DNA of 64,000 nt from Symsagittifera roscoffensis (Eukaryota; Xenacoelomorpha; Acoela; Convolutidae). Position 1 is the stretch's first letter. Each line of letters begins with the position of its first letter. The position numbers and the translations under genes are program-made. Under the pieces are notes generated by a model. The model was not told where the DNA came from. It saw only the letters and a list, made by a program, of their open reading frames with translations, and did no database searches. Below are positions 45,106-56,436 of this stretch, one piece after another. Location: assembly GCF_963678635.1 (NCBI RefSeq), contig NC_087063.1, positions 9,830,386 through 9,894,385 on the forward strand, written 5' to 3'.

Positions 45106-46395
45106 ATGGCGGATCGATTTTGGAAGTCCATGCCTGCGGCACTAAAGAGGCCGACGCTCGATGAGTTATACAAGCGTTTGAGGGACCGGGACTACACCCA
45201 AGTGGACGAGAGGATGGCAGTGATGTTGAATGCCATCCTGCAATTAGAGGAGCAAGGTGAGTGCAGGGAATCCGCGACCGAAGCTGTCTTGATGGTCGGC
45301 TACACAACGGAAGGTACATCCAATCAGGAACAGACGAGATGGCAATCCTGGAATGTGGATGGAGGGATGAGAGGATTCGACTTGGCGAGGAACCCTGGCT
45401 TAGGCAATAGACCGGCAACTTGACAAATGGAAGAGACGTATCCCGACCTCAGCAACTTGAAAAGGGAACTCGAAAGGACGCAGAAAGAAAAGAACAAAGC
45501 GAATCTTGACCGAGATAGCGCGAAACTCGAGAGAAATCAAGCGAACCTGGAAAGGGATCAGGCGATCCTTGAGAGGGATTAGGCGCGTCGTGACCTTGAG
45601 ATGCTGAGAGCAGAACACCAGCAGGAGCAGAGGGTGCGAGAGAACGCGGCGAATTGCGAGCAGTTGAAGTCGGAGCTGGAAAGAATCCAGAGGCGACAAC
45701 GAGAGCTCGACCAACAAAAGCAGAAGGAGACCAGGACGTCGGAACGAGCTGTTGCGAGCTCAAGGCCGGAGTCGCGTATGGAGGTGGATGAGGCTCCCAG
45801 TTCGAAGGGGAGATTCAACTTGGACCGTGCGGCTCAAGAACACATGAACGATGGGCTGGAAGTATGGATACCAACCGAACCAGCATCCTCCCTGCGCGGT
45901 TCAGAGACAACGCAACCAATACGCCCGTTGATGGACGTGGCACTGCCAGGATACACCCCGAGCTCAACCACGAGCAGCAGTCAGGTGAGCGGGAGCTCGT
46001 CGCGTCTTAAGGAATTACACGAGAGGTTACAGCTGAAGAGTCGCGAAAGTCCAGCTCGAGCGGAGGTACCCCCGACTTGGAGAGAGCAACCGGTCGGGAG
46101 TGTGGTGATCGCAAGCTACAAGAAGAACACGGAGGGCAGATACCACCGGCACAATCGCATGGATTGCAACGCGGCGCAGCGGGCGAGAAGGGATTACTTC
46201 CATGATGCGTACTGGGCTGAATATTACACACAGCCGCGAATACCTGAGGGTGCAGTTCATCTGATCGTGGGGGACAGCCTGATACGGGAGCTGACGCGAA
46301 TCCAATCGCACTGGCAGACTGGAGTCTTGAGTTATTCCGGAGCCGCAACTCCGCAGATGTTGGCATCACTCGAGATGGTGGCATCACTTCTATGA
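45106..46395 (+). pseudogene. Coiled-coil protein with SGNH/GDSL hydrolase-like start, two premature stops
   Basis: A single frame runs through, broken only by TGA 45421-45423 and TAG 45580-45582. Order: an ~105-residue helical head, a charged coiled coil with an internal repeat (LERNQANLERDQAILERD), a Ser/Pro linker, and an ordered domain that includes VHLIVGDSLIREL (residues encoded near 46255-46295). This looks like block I (GDSL, nucleophile Ser) of SGNH hydrolases. The domain is cut at 46391 by a rearranged segment, after which block V-like sequence appears in the next ORF. Esterase-type domains of this fold occur in ORF1 proteins of some retroelements. The gag-like layout (coiled coil plus accessory enzyme) is inference. 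Confidence 0.5.
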
Positions 46396-46660
46396 CGCGA
46401 GCCCAGCAAACGGAGGAGACGTATCCCGACCTCAGCAACTTGAAAAGCAACGCAACCAATGCAACACGACAAAATGAGCTGCATCTTGGAGGAGTTAAGG
46501 ATTCAGATGGATCCTGCCATACTCACCGTTTGCACCATCCCTTACAACATGATGGCCGACCATTATGCGATGGATATGAACGAGAAAGTACGAGTACCCT
46601 CTGCTCCTGCTGGCGTTCTGCTCTCAGCATCTCAAGGTCACGACGCGCCTGATCCCTCAG
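46391..46660 (+). repeat. Scrambled insert made of direct and inverted copies of nearby sequence
   Basis: 46416-46447 copies 45433-45464 exactly (32 bp). 46446-46460 carries GCAACGCAACCAAT, also at 45910. 46594-46657 is an inverted copy of ~45574-45637 (one mismatch in the 53-bp core, a few more beyond it). The insert interrupts the SGNH-like domain. Confidence 0.85.
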
Positions 46661-47094
46661 ATGGAATCCACTTCGACAGGCCTAGAGGCGTGGAGTGGTT
46701 GAATGATGTCTTTCAGAGGCATATAAATGAGTTGGAGGCAGATTTGCTTGAGACAGCCCGAGTCACATTCGGTCCACCCCCGAATCCCCCTTTCCTTGCC
46801 ACAAGACCCCTGTCCAGTCGCCTGGGAGCGGGAGTCAACTCAAGAGACAGCTCGAGAAGCAGCCGAACCAGACTACCAGGTTCCACGCCGATGGAAGCTG
46901 AAGAAGCGGAGTCATCGACGCCCCAGAGTTCATTGGTATCCTCAGTGGTAGTGGTGGAGGATAAGAGAGTAGAGAAGACAGCGGAGGCAAGTAAGACGCG
47001 GTATTTGGAGAAGGTGAAGGAGTTGGACCTAGAGGATCTGGAGTGCAGACAACAGTTGGCAGAAGTCCTGGGTCTCAAGCATGTGACTGGCTGA
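46459..47094 (+). pseudogene. C-terminal part of the first SGNH-like domain plus linker
   Basis: After the scrambled insert the frame carries AILTVCTIPYNMMADHY and, past the inverted piece, SDGIHFDRPRGVEWLNDVF. The D-x-x-H pair there fits block V of SGNH hydrolases. A Ser/Pro-rich linker and a charged helix follow to TGA 47092-47094. The catalytic triad elements (Ser in VGDSL upstream, Asp/His here) are present but in separate pieces. The next ORF overlaps in another frame from about 47043, so a frameshift lies near 47060-47095. Confidence 0.45.
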
Positions 47095-48353
47095 AGGCCC
47101 ATGAAGCACATTTCTCAAGAGCAAGAATGATGAAGACGGCTGATCTCACTGGGATTCCCACGAAATCAGTCATGGGAACGATAAATTACAGACCTCTCAA
47201 GTTGCTGGGGAGTCTGGGGCTCATAGTGGAGCCACTTAAACACAGGACAAGTATCGCCAGAATCAGATTGGCGACTCCTGCACAGTTGAGGGTGGTGGAC
47301 AAGCTACTGGATCCAAGGGCGATGGAATTGCCATACGCCGCCTACGAGGGTGCGAAAATGGCAGATGACCCAAGATATGGGAAACCCTGCGAGTGCTCAA
47401 TTAGCTAAGACACTGGCGGTGTATGACAGAGCAGATCCAGCGGCCGCGAGAGTGATCATTGTGACGGGATCGGACTTCGAAGGAACATCTCCCAAGTTAT
47501 TTTGGCTGGAAACTCTAGTATACTCGCTGCCGGGTGCCAAATTGAACCAGATGACCAGATGTTGACCTTGGTGGTGGCGATAAAGTCGGAAATGACTTGC
47601 GAACCAGAGCTGCTGCTGTTCGCGGGAATGAATGATCACCTGCATGCGCCAAAAGAAGTTATGGGAGGCCATACAGACGCTGTTTGCCGCGATTAATGAG
47701 GTGCAGGAAAACGTCAGTTCGCGATTTGGATCCAAAACGAAGGTGGTAATCACGACATCCCCCGGATACGCAAGCATGCCCCCTGCTCTGCAGTTTGTGT
47801 ATGCTATTTTGATTCTGATAGCTGAAGGGAACGCATGGCGGATCCTGATGGCAGCTCCCAACCGAGATTACGGAAATCAGAACTGGCGGCGGCGTGGGCG
47901 GATGTATCCCATGCATTGAGGGGATCCTATGAATTAGCAGATATACTCATTGTGCTGGATGAGGTCCTCTTACTCGAGATTTCGAACTTTGCCAGGCAGC
48001 TGAAACTCAGCCCGACAATAGGGGATGACCACCCGGTAATAAGTCACCTGACAGCCAGCTTGTGGTTCCGATACATGGACGTGACCATCACGAGCTCCAC
48101 GAGTAAATCAAAGGGACCAAGCAACGAAAGGAAGAGGGAGGTGTATCGACTAATGCAAGAGAGATGTAGGTGGCCGTTTTTGACACCCAGACTCGAGAAT
48201 GCTACTGACAAGACAAGGGAGAGTGCCCCAGCTCTCGTGAAGCTGATCTGGGAATTTCCCGAGGAACAATTGGAGATAGCCGAGAGCAGGGAGATGACGG
48301 TGGCCATGTTTGTCACGGCAGCTAATGAGGTCACCATTGGAGGATTCTGTTGA
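47043..48353 (+). pseudogene. Second SGNH-hydrolase-like domain, frameshifted
   Basis: Coding sequence passes through three frames (47043-47408, 47401-47565, 47502-47696 / 47632-47919, 47835-48353). RVIIVTGSDFEGTSPKLFW stands where block I is expected, with GSDF in place of GDSL. LLLFAGMNDHLHA is a good block III (G-x-N-D). TKVVITTSPGYASMPP and ELADILIVLDEVLLLE are strand-like continuations. The active serine motif is altered. At least three frameshifts separate the parts. The last piece ends at TGA 48351-48353 and reads on in frame into the long ORF below. Confidence 0.45.
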
Positions 48354-50288
48354 GAGCATGCAAAAGGTGAGCTGAGGACGAGGAGAGATCACGAGATACT
48401 GGGATTCTTGAGTCCTTGTTGGGAGAAGGGGTACATGGCTGGAGTGTTTTGTGCAAAAGAGACCATTTTCGGGGCCTTTGTGCAAGAGCTCTTGAACATG
48501 CCCACAAGTCTCTTGTTAGCCCTGTACTTAGTCTACCCGAGATACCTGTTTAACATGGGACCAGCGTATATGTTCAGCCGGGGTGTGGAGACACTTCGGA
48601 TTGATGGATATCTGGCGCTGGTGCTCCTGACTCATGGCGAATTGGTGTCATTCTACCAGCTGATGAAATATGGAGAGCCCTTGTCGATGGTGAAAAACCC
48701 ACTCGAGCATAGACACGTATTCATACAAGTGCGCGGCGGAGTGAAGACGTTGCTGGTGGAATATCTACTGATGCAGAACCGACACATGACCGGTGAAGAA
48801 AAGAACCCAAAGACTAGAGAGGATCTATGCCTGGCGATGAGGTCAGACCCGGTGGGAATGATCAGGGGACTAGAGGAAGTCGTGACTTGTATCTACGGCC
48901 CCGCGGTGACATACGCCTTTCCGGACCCTCTAGTGGCCGCATACCGCCATTCAGTAGTGCACGTGAGTTTAATAAGCATGTTGGATGGGACGGCGCTGAA
49001 CTGGTGTCAACAAGAGTTGCTCAGGGCGCAGATGAGTAATACAGTGCTCTTTGGGAAGGTGAAAGATCCCGAGTTGGTAGTATTCAATTTCCGGGGGCAA
49101 TTGCAGTGCAGGATGGGGGGAAGACGTGAAGGCCCCATAGAGACGTATCCCAAGTTTTGGAACCTGAATCCCCTGACGGTGAACGGACAAGAGATCTTGA
49201 GAATCCCCGCGTGGAAAAAGAGGTTTGAGTTGGTAAAAAGGGAGCTGGAGGCGACACTGGAGAAGGAAGTCTTACCCACGACCATTTTCGAGTTCCCAAC
49301 AGTCAGGAGAATGACCCTGGGAATGAACAGCCCCCTGGTAGTGCCATCCCTATTCGCGAGAGCTACGGTAGAGAAACATCAGGTGGAGTTCACCGATGGC
49401 TGGGATCCCTTGTTCATTGGATACACGGCGGCGGTCTATTTCCACACCTGCGATATCAAGATTAACTCGTGGACGACTCAAGCCAAGAAGATGAGAGGCT
49501 CAATGCCTCCAAAATTCGAGGTGCGGGAAATCTTGAGAACGCTTGATCGGGCGAGCCTGGAGAGTGGATCACCGATACGGGATGATGGCAGGATGATCGT
49601 GGAAGAGGGACACATTGCGCTGAAGGACGAAATGAAGTTCGCCACAAGGAAGTATCGAGCACCTTACGGATTGGAACTGATGGAAATGAGGCAAGAAGGG
49701 AAGGAGCTGGATGCGGCAGGCTCGTTGTATGTAGCCCTGACGGAGTATAAAAAGCAAGACTCCGCGACACCCTCACCCTTGTCGGTGGGTACTCCTGGAG
49801 ACAGGAGAACTGGCCCTGTAGAAGATCGATTACGGAAGATACTCGAGAGAAGACAAGCTGAATCGGGAGAAGAGAGCATGGACGAAACTCTCAGTGAAAC
49901 GGGGGAGGAAATGGAAGTGGCGAAATGGAAGTGGGAAGCAGAGGTGGATTTCACTGCCCAAGAGCTGCTGCGGGACTTGAGCGGATACGATTGGGCGGAC
50001 AGCGCCACACCACCACTGACCTCATCCCCCCGTAAGAACCTGGAGCTACCATTGACAGATGAGACTTACAACATGGGAATGATACTCTTGAGTGCTGAAG
50101 AAAGGCAAAAGAATACATTTGAGGGGTATAAAGACATGTTTCTGGGGACTCTAGATGAGAAAGTTTGGCAGGATTTCTTGAGTGAATTTGATCAGGAGAT
50201 GAAGAGCGAGACCACGCTGGATGACTTTAAGGAAGAACTGTGGAACACGGTGGTAAAGTTTGGAGAACCAGTGCTGATGGCCACCTGA
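48354..50288 (+). CDS. Long protein of unknown family (626+ residues)
   Basis: This is the longest intact ORF of the element. The 626-residue reading starts at a TTG (48408), but the same frame is open back to the single TGA at 48351-48353 and joins the second SGNH-like region, so it may be the C-terminal part of a larger protein. It is mostly globular. Visible stretches include SRGVETLRIDGYLALVLLTH, VRGGVKTLLVEYLL, SLISMLDGTALNWCQQELLR and DGWDPLFIGYTAAVYF. An acidic/basic low-complexity tail begins near 49780. No catalytic motif of a polymerase, protease, helicase or integrase was recognised. After TGA 50286-50288 the frame continues Lys/Asp-rich to TAG 50478-50480. Confidence 0.5.
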   Translation, partial: EHAKGELRTRRDHEILGFLSPCWEKGYMAGVFCAKETIFGAFVQELLNMPTSLLLALYLVYPRYLFNMGPAYMFSRGVETLRIDGYLALVLLTHGELVSFYQLMKYGEPLSMVKNPLEHRHVFIQVRGGVKTLLVEYLLMQNRHMTGEEKNPKTREDLCLAMRSDPVGMIRGLEEVVTCIYGPAVTYAFPDPLVAAYRHSVVHVSLISMLDGTALNWCQQELLRAQMSNTVLFGKVKDPELVVFNFRGQLQCRMGGRREGPIETYPKFWNLNPLTVNGQEILRIPAWKKRFELVKRELEATLEKEVLPTTIFEFPTVRRMTLGMNSPLVVPSLFARATVEKHQVEFTDGWDPLFIGYTAAVYFHTCDIKINSWTTQAKKMRGSMPPKFEVREILRTLDRASLESGSPIRDDGRMIVEEGHIALKDEMKFATRKYRAPYGLELMEMRQEGKELDAAGSLYVALTEYKKQDSATPSPLSVGTPGDRRTGPVEDRLRKILERRQAESGEESMDETLSETGEEMEVAKWKWEAEVDFTAQELLRDLSGYDWADSATPPLTSSPRKNLELPLTDETYNMGMILLSAEERQKNTFEGYKDMFLGTLDEKVWQDFLSEFDQEMKSETTLDDFKEELWNTVVKFGEPVLMAT

Positions 50289-50505
50289 CTGGATGAGAAA
50301 GCAAGAAAGGAGTTGCTGAGCAAGATGGTCAAGTTGAGGGAGACGCGACGGAAGACCAAAGATGATGAATGTAAAGACGGCTCAACTCTGAAGAAAAAGA
50401 CTGATGATAAAATGATTAAAATTGAAGGGGAGGATAAGATTAAGACTAGTAATATGATTAAGAGTACTAATGTTCTTTAGGCTCGAGTAAGGGGGGAAGC
50501 ACGAG

Positions 50506-53500
50506 TTGGAAGGGTCGGACCGGGACGGAGAGATCGAATCTGTGATGGTAGTGACGACACCCTCAGCAAAAGGAATGAAGTCTCGAAAAAGGAAGCGGGA
50601 GATGGAGGAGTTGAGCAGCCCGTCGGTGGATGCTGTTTCGGAGAAGAACTTGAGGGAGACCGTCCCCATGATCTTGGCGCGGTGGAAGACGACAGCCTAC
50701 AAGAGTAGCTCCGGACCAAGGAGGCTAACCGAAATAGCGAAAGAAATAGAGGCCTCGACAAGTCTGGTAACGGAGGAGGACTTCAAACCTCAGAAGGCAG
50801 GTTCGAAAAAGGGATCGACGAGTGGACAAACCTGGGAAGTGGAAGTGGGCAGAGAATGGATCTCGAGCGAACATCAGGCTGTTGGCAAACAAGTGTCCAA
50901 TGACCCTCTTGAGAAGAACGCGACAAGAAATACGGCTCGACCTTGGTGGGTGGCCCTAGAAATGATGAAGGAATTGAGGGCTGTCTGAAGAAGCTTGATC
51001 AAGGGGTGTCCCGCAAGCGTCGCAATTGGGCTACTCAACAGAAAGCCGAAGTCAACAAACTGGAGTTGGGAAGTCAGCTAAAGCGAACTTGGCAGAGCCT
51101 GTTGCGAGATTATTTTGAGGAGGCGATGCGAACACCTTCATCAGCATTGCCTCTAATGGCGAATCCCTTCGCCAGATCAGCGGGACAACTGATGTTCGCA
51201 TGGAGCTTAGTGGGAATAGAGTTGGAGGTCTTGACTTCATGTGACAAATTGAAGTTAGGCAATAAAAACCTGGAGGTCAATCAGATAATGGTACAACACG
51301 TCGCAAGGGACAATTCTGGTCTGAGTCTGGCTAGAAGAAAAGATGCCACTTGTTTCTTGAGGTGGATAATGTCCGTAATGAACAATAGTACCGTCCAAGC
51401 GTGTCATCAGAGGGCCATGGGGAGCAAAACCATGGAGAGAAGAGTCTCCACTGTCATACTGAACGTGTATCAGAGTACGGGAATCGAAAAGGAGGATGAC
51501 ACGAGACAATCCCTCGAGAATCACAGAAAACTGGATGAGATACGGAGATTACACAACAAGAAATTTGAAGAGGGACATGACGTGCATTGCAACTTAGCCT
51601 TGGCTGAGGGTTACGCGAGACCCAATAAAAGGGAGAGTATCAATACGTGTCTGGAGTGATGGGAATAGCGTATAATCCTTTCTTGAATTCAGAAGCCGCG
51701 AGCGCTTACAGGAATCATGAGCTGGCGGAGCTCTTGAAGTTTTGGACGGAGAAGATAATCGTAATCGATCCAACGGAAAGGGAGAAACCGAGCCTGGGCC
51801 TGCTACTTGCGGCGCCGCCAAAGGTGATAAGCGTGACGCGCTCGAGCAAAAGGGTAGAATTGAGAATGGAAACGGAAATGGCATGATGACTACGAAATTG
51901 GGAACGGTTGGGGAATTGCTGAGACCTTTCTGGTGTCCCCATCCCAATGCAAGCTTGATTGAAGAAGTCACGGAACGAGTAAGGTTAACACCGAAAAAAG
52001 ATGAGTATCTGGAAATGTTGGACGTGATACACAAATTGATCCTACCACAGAGTAAAGAGTCGGGTGGAACAACGAGTAAGCTGGGATCGGTACAGAAGTT
52101 GGAGCCTGGTAGCTGTCTTGACTTGACATGCGGAGGCGGAGGGCACACCTGTGATGGACGATCTTGTGTCAGAATACAATCTTTTCAGGGAGACGACCTA
52201 GTCACTTGGTTTGGTGATATAACAGAAAGAGAGAAGAGCGAGGTGCAGATAATGGCTGAGTCTTATACGAACACCACAGTGAATATAGCAACAGCGCTGG
52301 GGTTCTTCTCTAGAATGTGTAGTCTGCAATCACTCGAGATGCTGGAGTCTGAACACCATTTGGTGACGGCGTTGAGCGTGGAGTCGTGGCCAGGAGCGTT
52401 GCAAACCACCCAAAAACATATCAGAGGGTGGAAGATTGGTCTAGAGGCGGAGATGAGATTTCCAGTGAGCGAAGCTTATGGCCTGCCGGTAAATGCAAAG
52501 TCTTTTGTGGGATCAGTAATGGCCAACTTATGTGGGAGCCATTATCCATTGCACATGGCAATGGTGGAGGTATCCAGCCAAAGGATACTAGTGGATAAGG
52601 CCTTCTCGGTACCCAAGTGCGTACGGCTAGCTCGAATGTCGCATCATTCACATAGACTGTTGAGGAAGATCCTGGGAACGGTGCCGAAGGCACAAAGAGA
52701 TGACTTGAGTGAAATCTGGGGAGAAGAACTGTTGAGCTTGGGAGACAAGAACAGGAGCGATTTTGAGAGACAGAATGCCATCGGAACGCCGATGGGTAGT
52801 GTCCCAATGCCGGAGGAAGATGATGTGGTGCACGAGAAGATGATGGAACTGGAGCCTCTGCTGGAAGCCCCGGGAGAACGCAATCTCCGAAGCATAGAAA
52901 TTGCTCATGGGGAGTGCCCATGCCACTGCTTGGCACAGCCAGTGTGGTACCCAGAGCATACAAACCTTTGCTTAGTGTGGGATGTAGAAGAAATACGGTC
53001 GATCGGGTTACCCGAACATCAGCAGAAGGTGACCATCTTGGTAGTAAGCACGATGTTGGCGTTACGATGGATCGAAGAAAATGTGACGAAGTACAGGGAG
53101 TCGAAGACACCCACGGCGGATTCGATACACGCTATAGACTACAACAGGAGACTCGAGCTGTTTGAGACTGTATGCAAGGTATTCGCCATACCAATGGACG
53201 TCAAGCACGTGTGGAGTCGCATCAGGTTCTTTCCGTGGTTTCGAGCGACCTTGACATCTTGGTTGTACATGGCGACGAAGGATCACATGAAGAAATATCA
53301 GAAGGGATATCGACAGTTCCTGGCGGAGATAGGCCCGGAAGCCTTCAAGAGACCTCTGCTGACCCATCGAAATGCGATCACCACAGGTTGGAAGAGAGTT
53401 GGTGGGGTGTCTAGAGACCATACCAAAGCAGAGAGTCGATACTGGAGGAAGACTTGGCGAAGAACTTGAGCTTGAGCCTGCACAATTCCTTTTGCTTGAA

Positions 53501-53699
53501 CAGGGAATTGAAAATGAAAGGTTTACCGAATCATGCAGCGAGGTTGCATGAGCAGAGGGAGTGGATGCGATCTTACGAACAATTGAGAGCATGGAAAGAA
53601 ACTGTGATCAGTTCTGATGATGAGGAGGCGCTACTAAGACAGATCACGGTGTCAAATTCATCAGGTCCTAGCACTTCGAAGGCTAGGAATACGAAGTGA
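50506..53699 (+). pseudogene. Unknown ~1,100-residue protein, plus-strand copy, at least four frame changes
   Basis: Coding pieces: 50506-50988, 50943-51659, 51647-51886, ~51885-53469 and 53454-53699, each in a different frame from its neighbour, with clear colinear similarity to the minus-strand ORFs at 60020-56437. Conserved stretches include YFEEAMRT, KLDEIRR, VSGVMGIAYNPF, CGGGGHTCDGRSC, LQTTQKHIRGW, KAFSVPKCVRLARMS, PCHCLAQPVWYP, AFKRPLLTHRNA and LHNSFC. CxxxxHxCxxxxC and PCHC are candidate metal-binding sites because both copies keep them. The N-terminal part is basic (SRKRKREMEE), suggesting nucleic-acid or nuclear targeting. No known family is recognised. Confidence 0.55.
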
Positions 53700-55034
53700 G
53701 CAGGGAGCTCAATGTGGGTTTCTCGAGTCTTGAGAGGGAAAGGAAGGGGCTCGAGTGTGAACTCGGATAAAATCCGAGGTCACGGAAATTAAATTTTAAC
53801 GAAACAAAGTATTGTTATTAATATGCTATAGTTATTATATAAATCAAAATGCTGCATGACAATTTCCTGACGGAATTGGACCAAATAAAAATTTAATCAT
53901 AAGCTTCAAAACCGGAGATTTAAGGTGCAGGTATATCAAAATTTTGATTGCTGTTCAGCGATAGTGTGACAATTTTATATAGTGGTGAATTTTGGGATGT
54001 AGATAAACTTAAGTCTGCTGCAAACTTCTGTAAATGACCACTGGCACTGAATCTTGAGCATCACTCGGTATTCTGGGGACTAACTGGCAGGCGGCAACAC
54101 GCGATGAGGACATCGATATCGAGTCCGGGGAGTATGTGCCAGTCGGTCATATTTGGAAGTTTGACCTTGAGAAACACGAAACACGCAATTTCGGGAAGAA
54201 ATTATATTTTTCAAAATTTCGAATGGAGCCTGTCATGCTCAACTTTCTCGCGTCAACTGAAAATATCAGAAAAATAAGATCAGAACATCCGATTTACAAT
54301 TGCAGGAAAGTACCTAAAAAAGCAGCGGGAAACTGCTATTCGCAATTTCCAGATACGAAATAGAACGCGAGTAGAGCCGTCTTATCCTGAAATAGGAAAA
54401 GAAGCGATTGCGAAAGAAGATCACGATTATTCGAGCTGAACTAGAGTGAACCCTAAGTGGAAAAGTGGACAGCTGCGGTGTCCCAATGGTTCAGACCAAA
54501 ACTTCATTACTAGAGTCAAAACTTGTTTTCCTTATTAAAACTAATTAGTAATAAACTCCTCAAGTTATCATACTTAATTCTCGAGTTGCTCATTAATTTA
54601 GTTACCTCTAATTCCCGAGTGTACTGACATGTGAGTTCTCAATTTAGTTTTCTTGAGTGTGTTTTATGATTGTTATGTTGAGATAAGGCGAGTTTTAGGT
54701 TGATCCATCTGAAATGGATCAAAGTTTCGCTGTTTTATAAAAAGTAACTGTGCGGATTGTTCCGACCCTGTTTTTAACGGCGTTCGTATTTTTTGGGTAT
54801 TTTGAGACCTAAGTATAGGGACGTTCTTATTTTCTAGAGTGGGGGGTATTTTGGTAGTGGCCTTTAAGCTGTAACGGGTTTTTAGTCTCAAGTCGCAAGC
54901 GAACCGAATTGGCTCCGACCGTTTTGAGGTAGAAAAACACGAGAGATAGTGTCCCTGACTCTTGAGCCAATGGTTATAGGGCCTATTCTTCTTAAGCCTC
55001 ATATGTGACCGAAGTAGGCGACTGTTACATCAAG
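53700..55034. other. Flank of the GC-rich element; no recognised gene
   Basis: The GC-rich part ends near 53790 after an inverted repeat (CTCGGATAAAATCCGAG). A GC-richer patch at 54060-54420 contains a 75-residue ORF of unknown type. The rest is AT-rich. ORF 54673-55002 (minus) has no recognisable domain. Confidence 0.4.
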
Positions 55035-55534
55035 ACATAACCGGGAAGCTAAAAGTTTGTATAAAATGATATAAGTCCAATTCCCGAAACCCCTCCGGAT
55101 TCTTGAATCCTGGTTAAATAACAACCTTGTCTTCTTTCCAAAAGGCTGCTTTTCCACCCTTCACCGTTGTTGTGAAAGGCCTTGCAACGATTGTAGCGGC
55201 ACAATCATTGCAACTCGGAACGGTCTCTGCTGACTCTGCCATTCGTTGTTGTTTTTCTATCACAATTCTCGTAGTTATCGCTATCGCAACTATTGTTGTT
55301 CTGATTTTTTCTGGTTTTCTTCCAAAATGGCCGATTCTGACGTTTCTCAGAAATATGACGTCATACTTCGAAATTTTAAAAATTTGAAATACCAGAATAT
55401 TCCAGCCTTCACAGTTTGACTAATCGTTCCATTAATACTGCTAATCCTTCAAAACTGCTAATTCGGAAGGTTAGCTGCTTAGTAATTCGAAATTGCCGAA
55501 TCTGCATTTTCGTCCATTCTGGTCAATGTCCGCA
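55035..55534 (+). mobile_element. Right half of the 42116-type element
   Basis: The sequence from AAGCTAAAAGTTTGTATAAA onward aligns with 42541-43034, including CCGGATTCTTGAATCC, CACCCTTCACCGTTG, CTTGCAACGATTGTAGCG, CCAAAATGGCCG, GACGTTTCTCAGAAAT and the terminal TCCATTCTGGTCAATGTCCG. The left ~430 bp is missing or replaced. Confidence 0.8.
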
Positions 55535-56436
55535 TTGAGTCTCGCAATGTTCGTAAAATTGGTACAGTGTCATCGAACAGAATTTACAAAATGAACGATA
55601 TTACTTTTATCCGCGTCATATCGACTCACTGCAGCATACAAATGGCATCATACTACACTACTATAGCCTTCTAATTCTATTCACTAATCTGCACTTTGAG
55701 GATATGACTTAAGATAAAACATTTTTTCTGACTTCCAACGTCAATGCCCTGATTTAAAATTTTTTCTCCTAGGTTTTAAAAGGTGTTAGTTTGCAGGACA
55801 GTCCTGCCAATCAACAAGCTAAAATTATCCTACTATGCTTCTTCCCTACGGAAATTTTAGTTGCTATTGTCCTGAATATTCAAATTAAGGAACTCTGTGG
55901 TTAGAAAGAACAATGAAACTATCTCCCTCTTCATGAGATTACCCAAGCCTTTCATGTCTCCACAAAGTGATCAGTTTTCCTAGTTGATTAAAAACAGTCA
56001 TGCAGGCTGGAATATTTAAACATACTCTTTACTCCAGCCTTTCTAAATAAATAGTAAGTGTCTCTAAAGCCACTAACTAAAATCAAAATGCAAATTTATA
56101 AATGCAACCAATTCTTTAATGCTGAAAACTCAACTAAATATTTCAAATTTCAATTACAACTTGGTTGCTTAGTTTCTCACATGAGTTTTCGTCAAACATA
56201 AAAAACAATTCTGAGTTTTAACTTCTTCTCTTTTGTCACTTCTTTGTTTCTTCTTTTTTCGTCGTTTAGAAGTTCTAAAACTTCTAAATTCTTCTAATAT
56301 CGTTTCTTTTTGCATCTTGTTTTCCGGCCATTTGTCAATGGTCCATCTCCTCCTCCTGCGACATTGGCTCTGCATTTTCAGTTTCTGTGTCTTGCAAAAC
56401 ATCGTTAGCTATTCTGACGCTGTTGGAAGCAGTCCA
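55535..56436. other. AT-rich DNA between repeat and minus-strand pseudogene
   Basis: No gene was seen. ORF 56169-56402 (minus) is a short Lys/Arg-rich chain without a family. An AGAAGTTCTAAAACTTCTAAATTC repeat-like patch lies near 56270. Confidence 0.4.

Noticed and set aside
45059-46459. Several 80-150-residue minus-strand ORFs across the GC-rich block
   Set aside because: Shadows of the plus-strand frames that carry coiled-coil and SGNH motifs; composition is the antisense Ser/Arg/Pro-rich type.
42116-55534. Reading 42116-43034 and 55035-55534 as the 5' and 3' LTRs of one 13-kb retrotransposon
   Set aside because: The same host repeat lies on both sides of the first copy, so it is a complete insertion; the second copy is truncated and no gag-pol lies between them.
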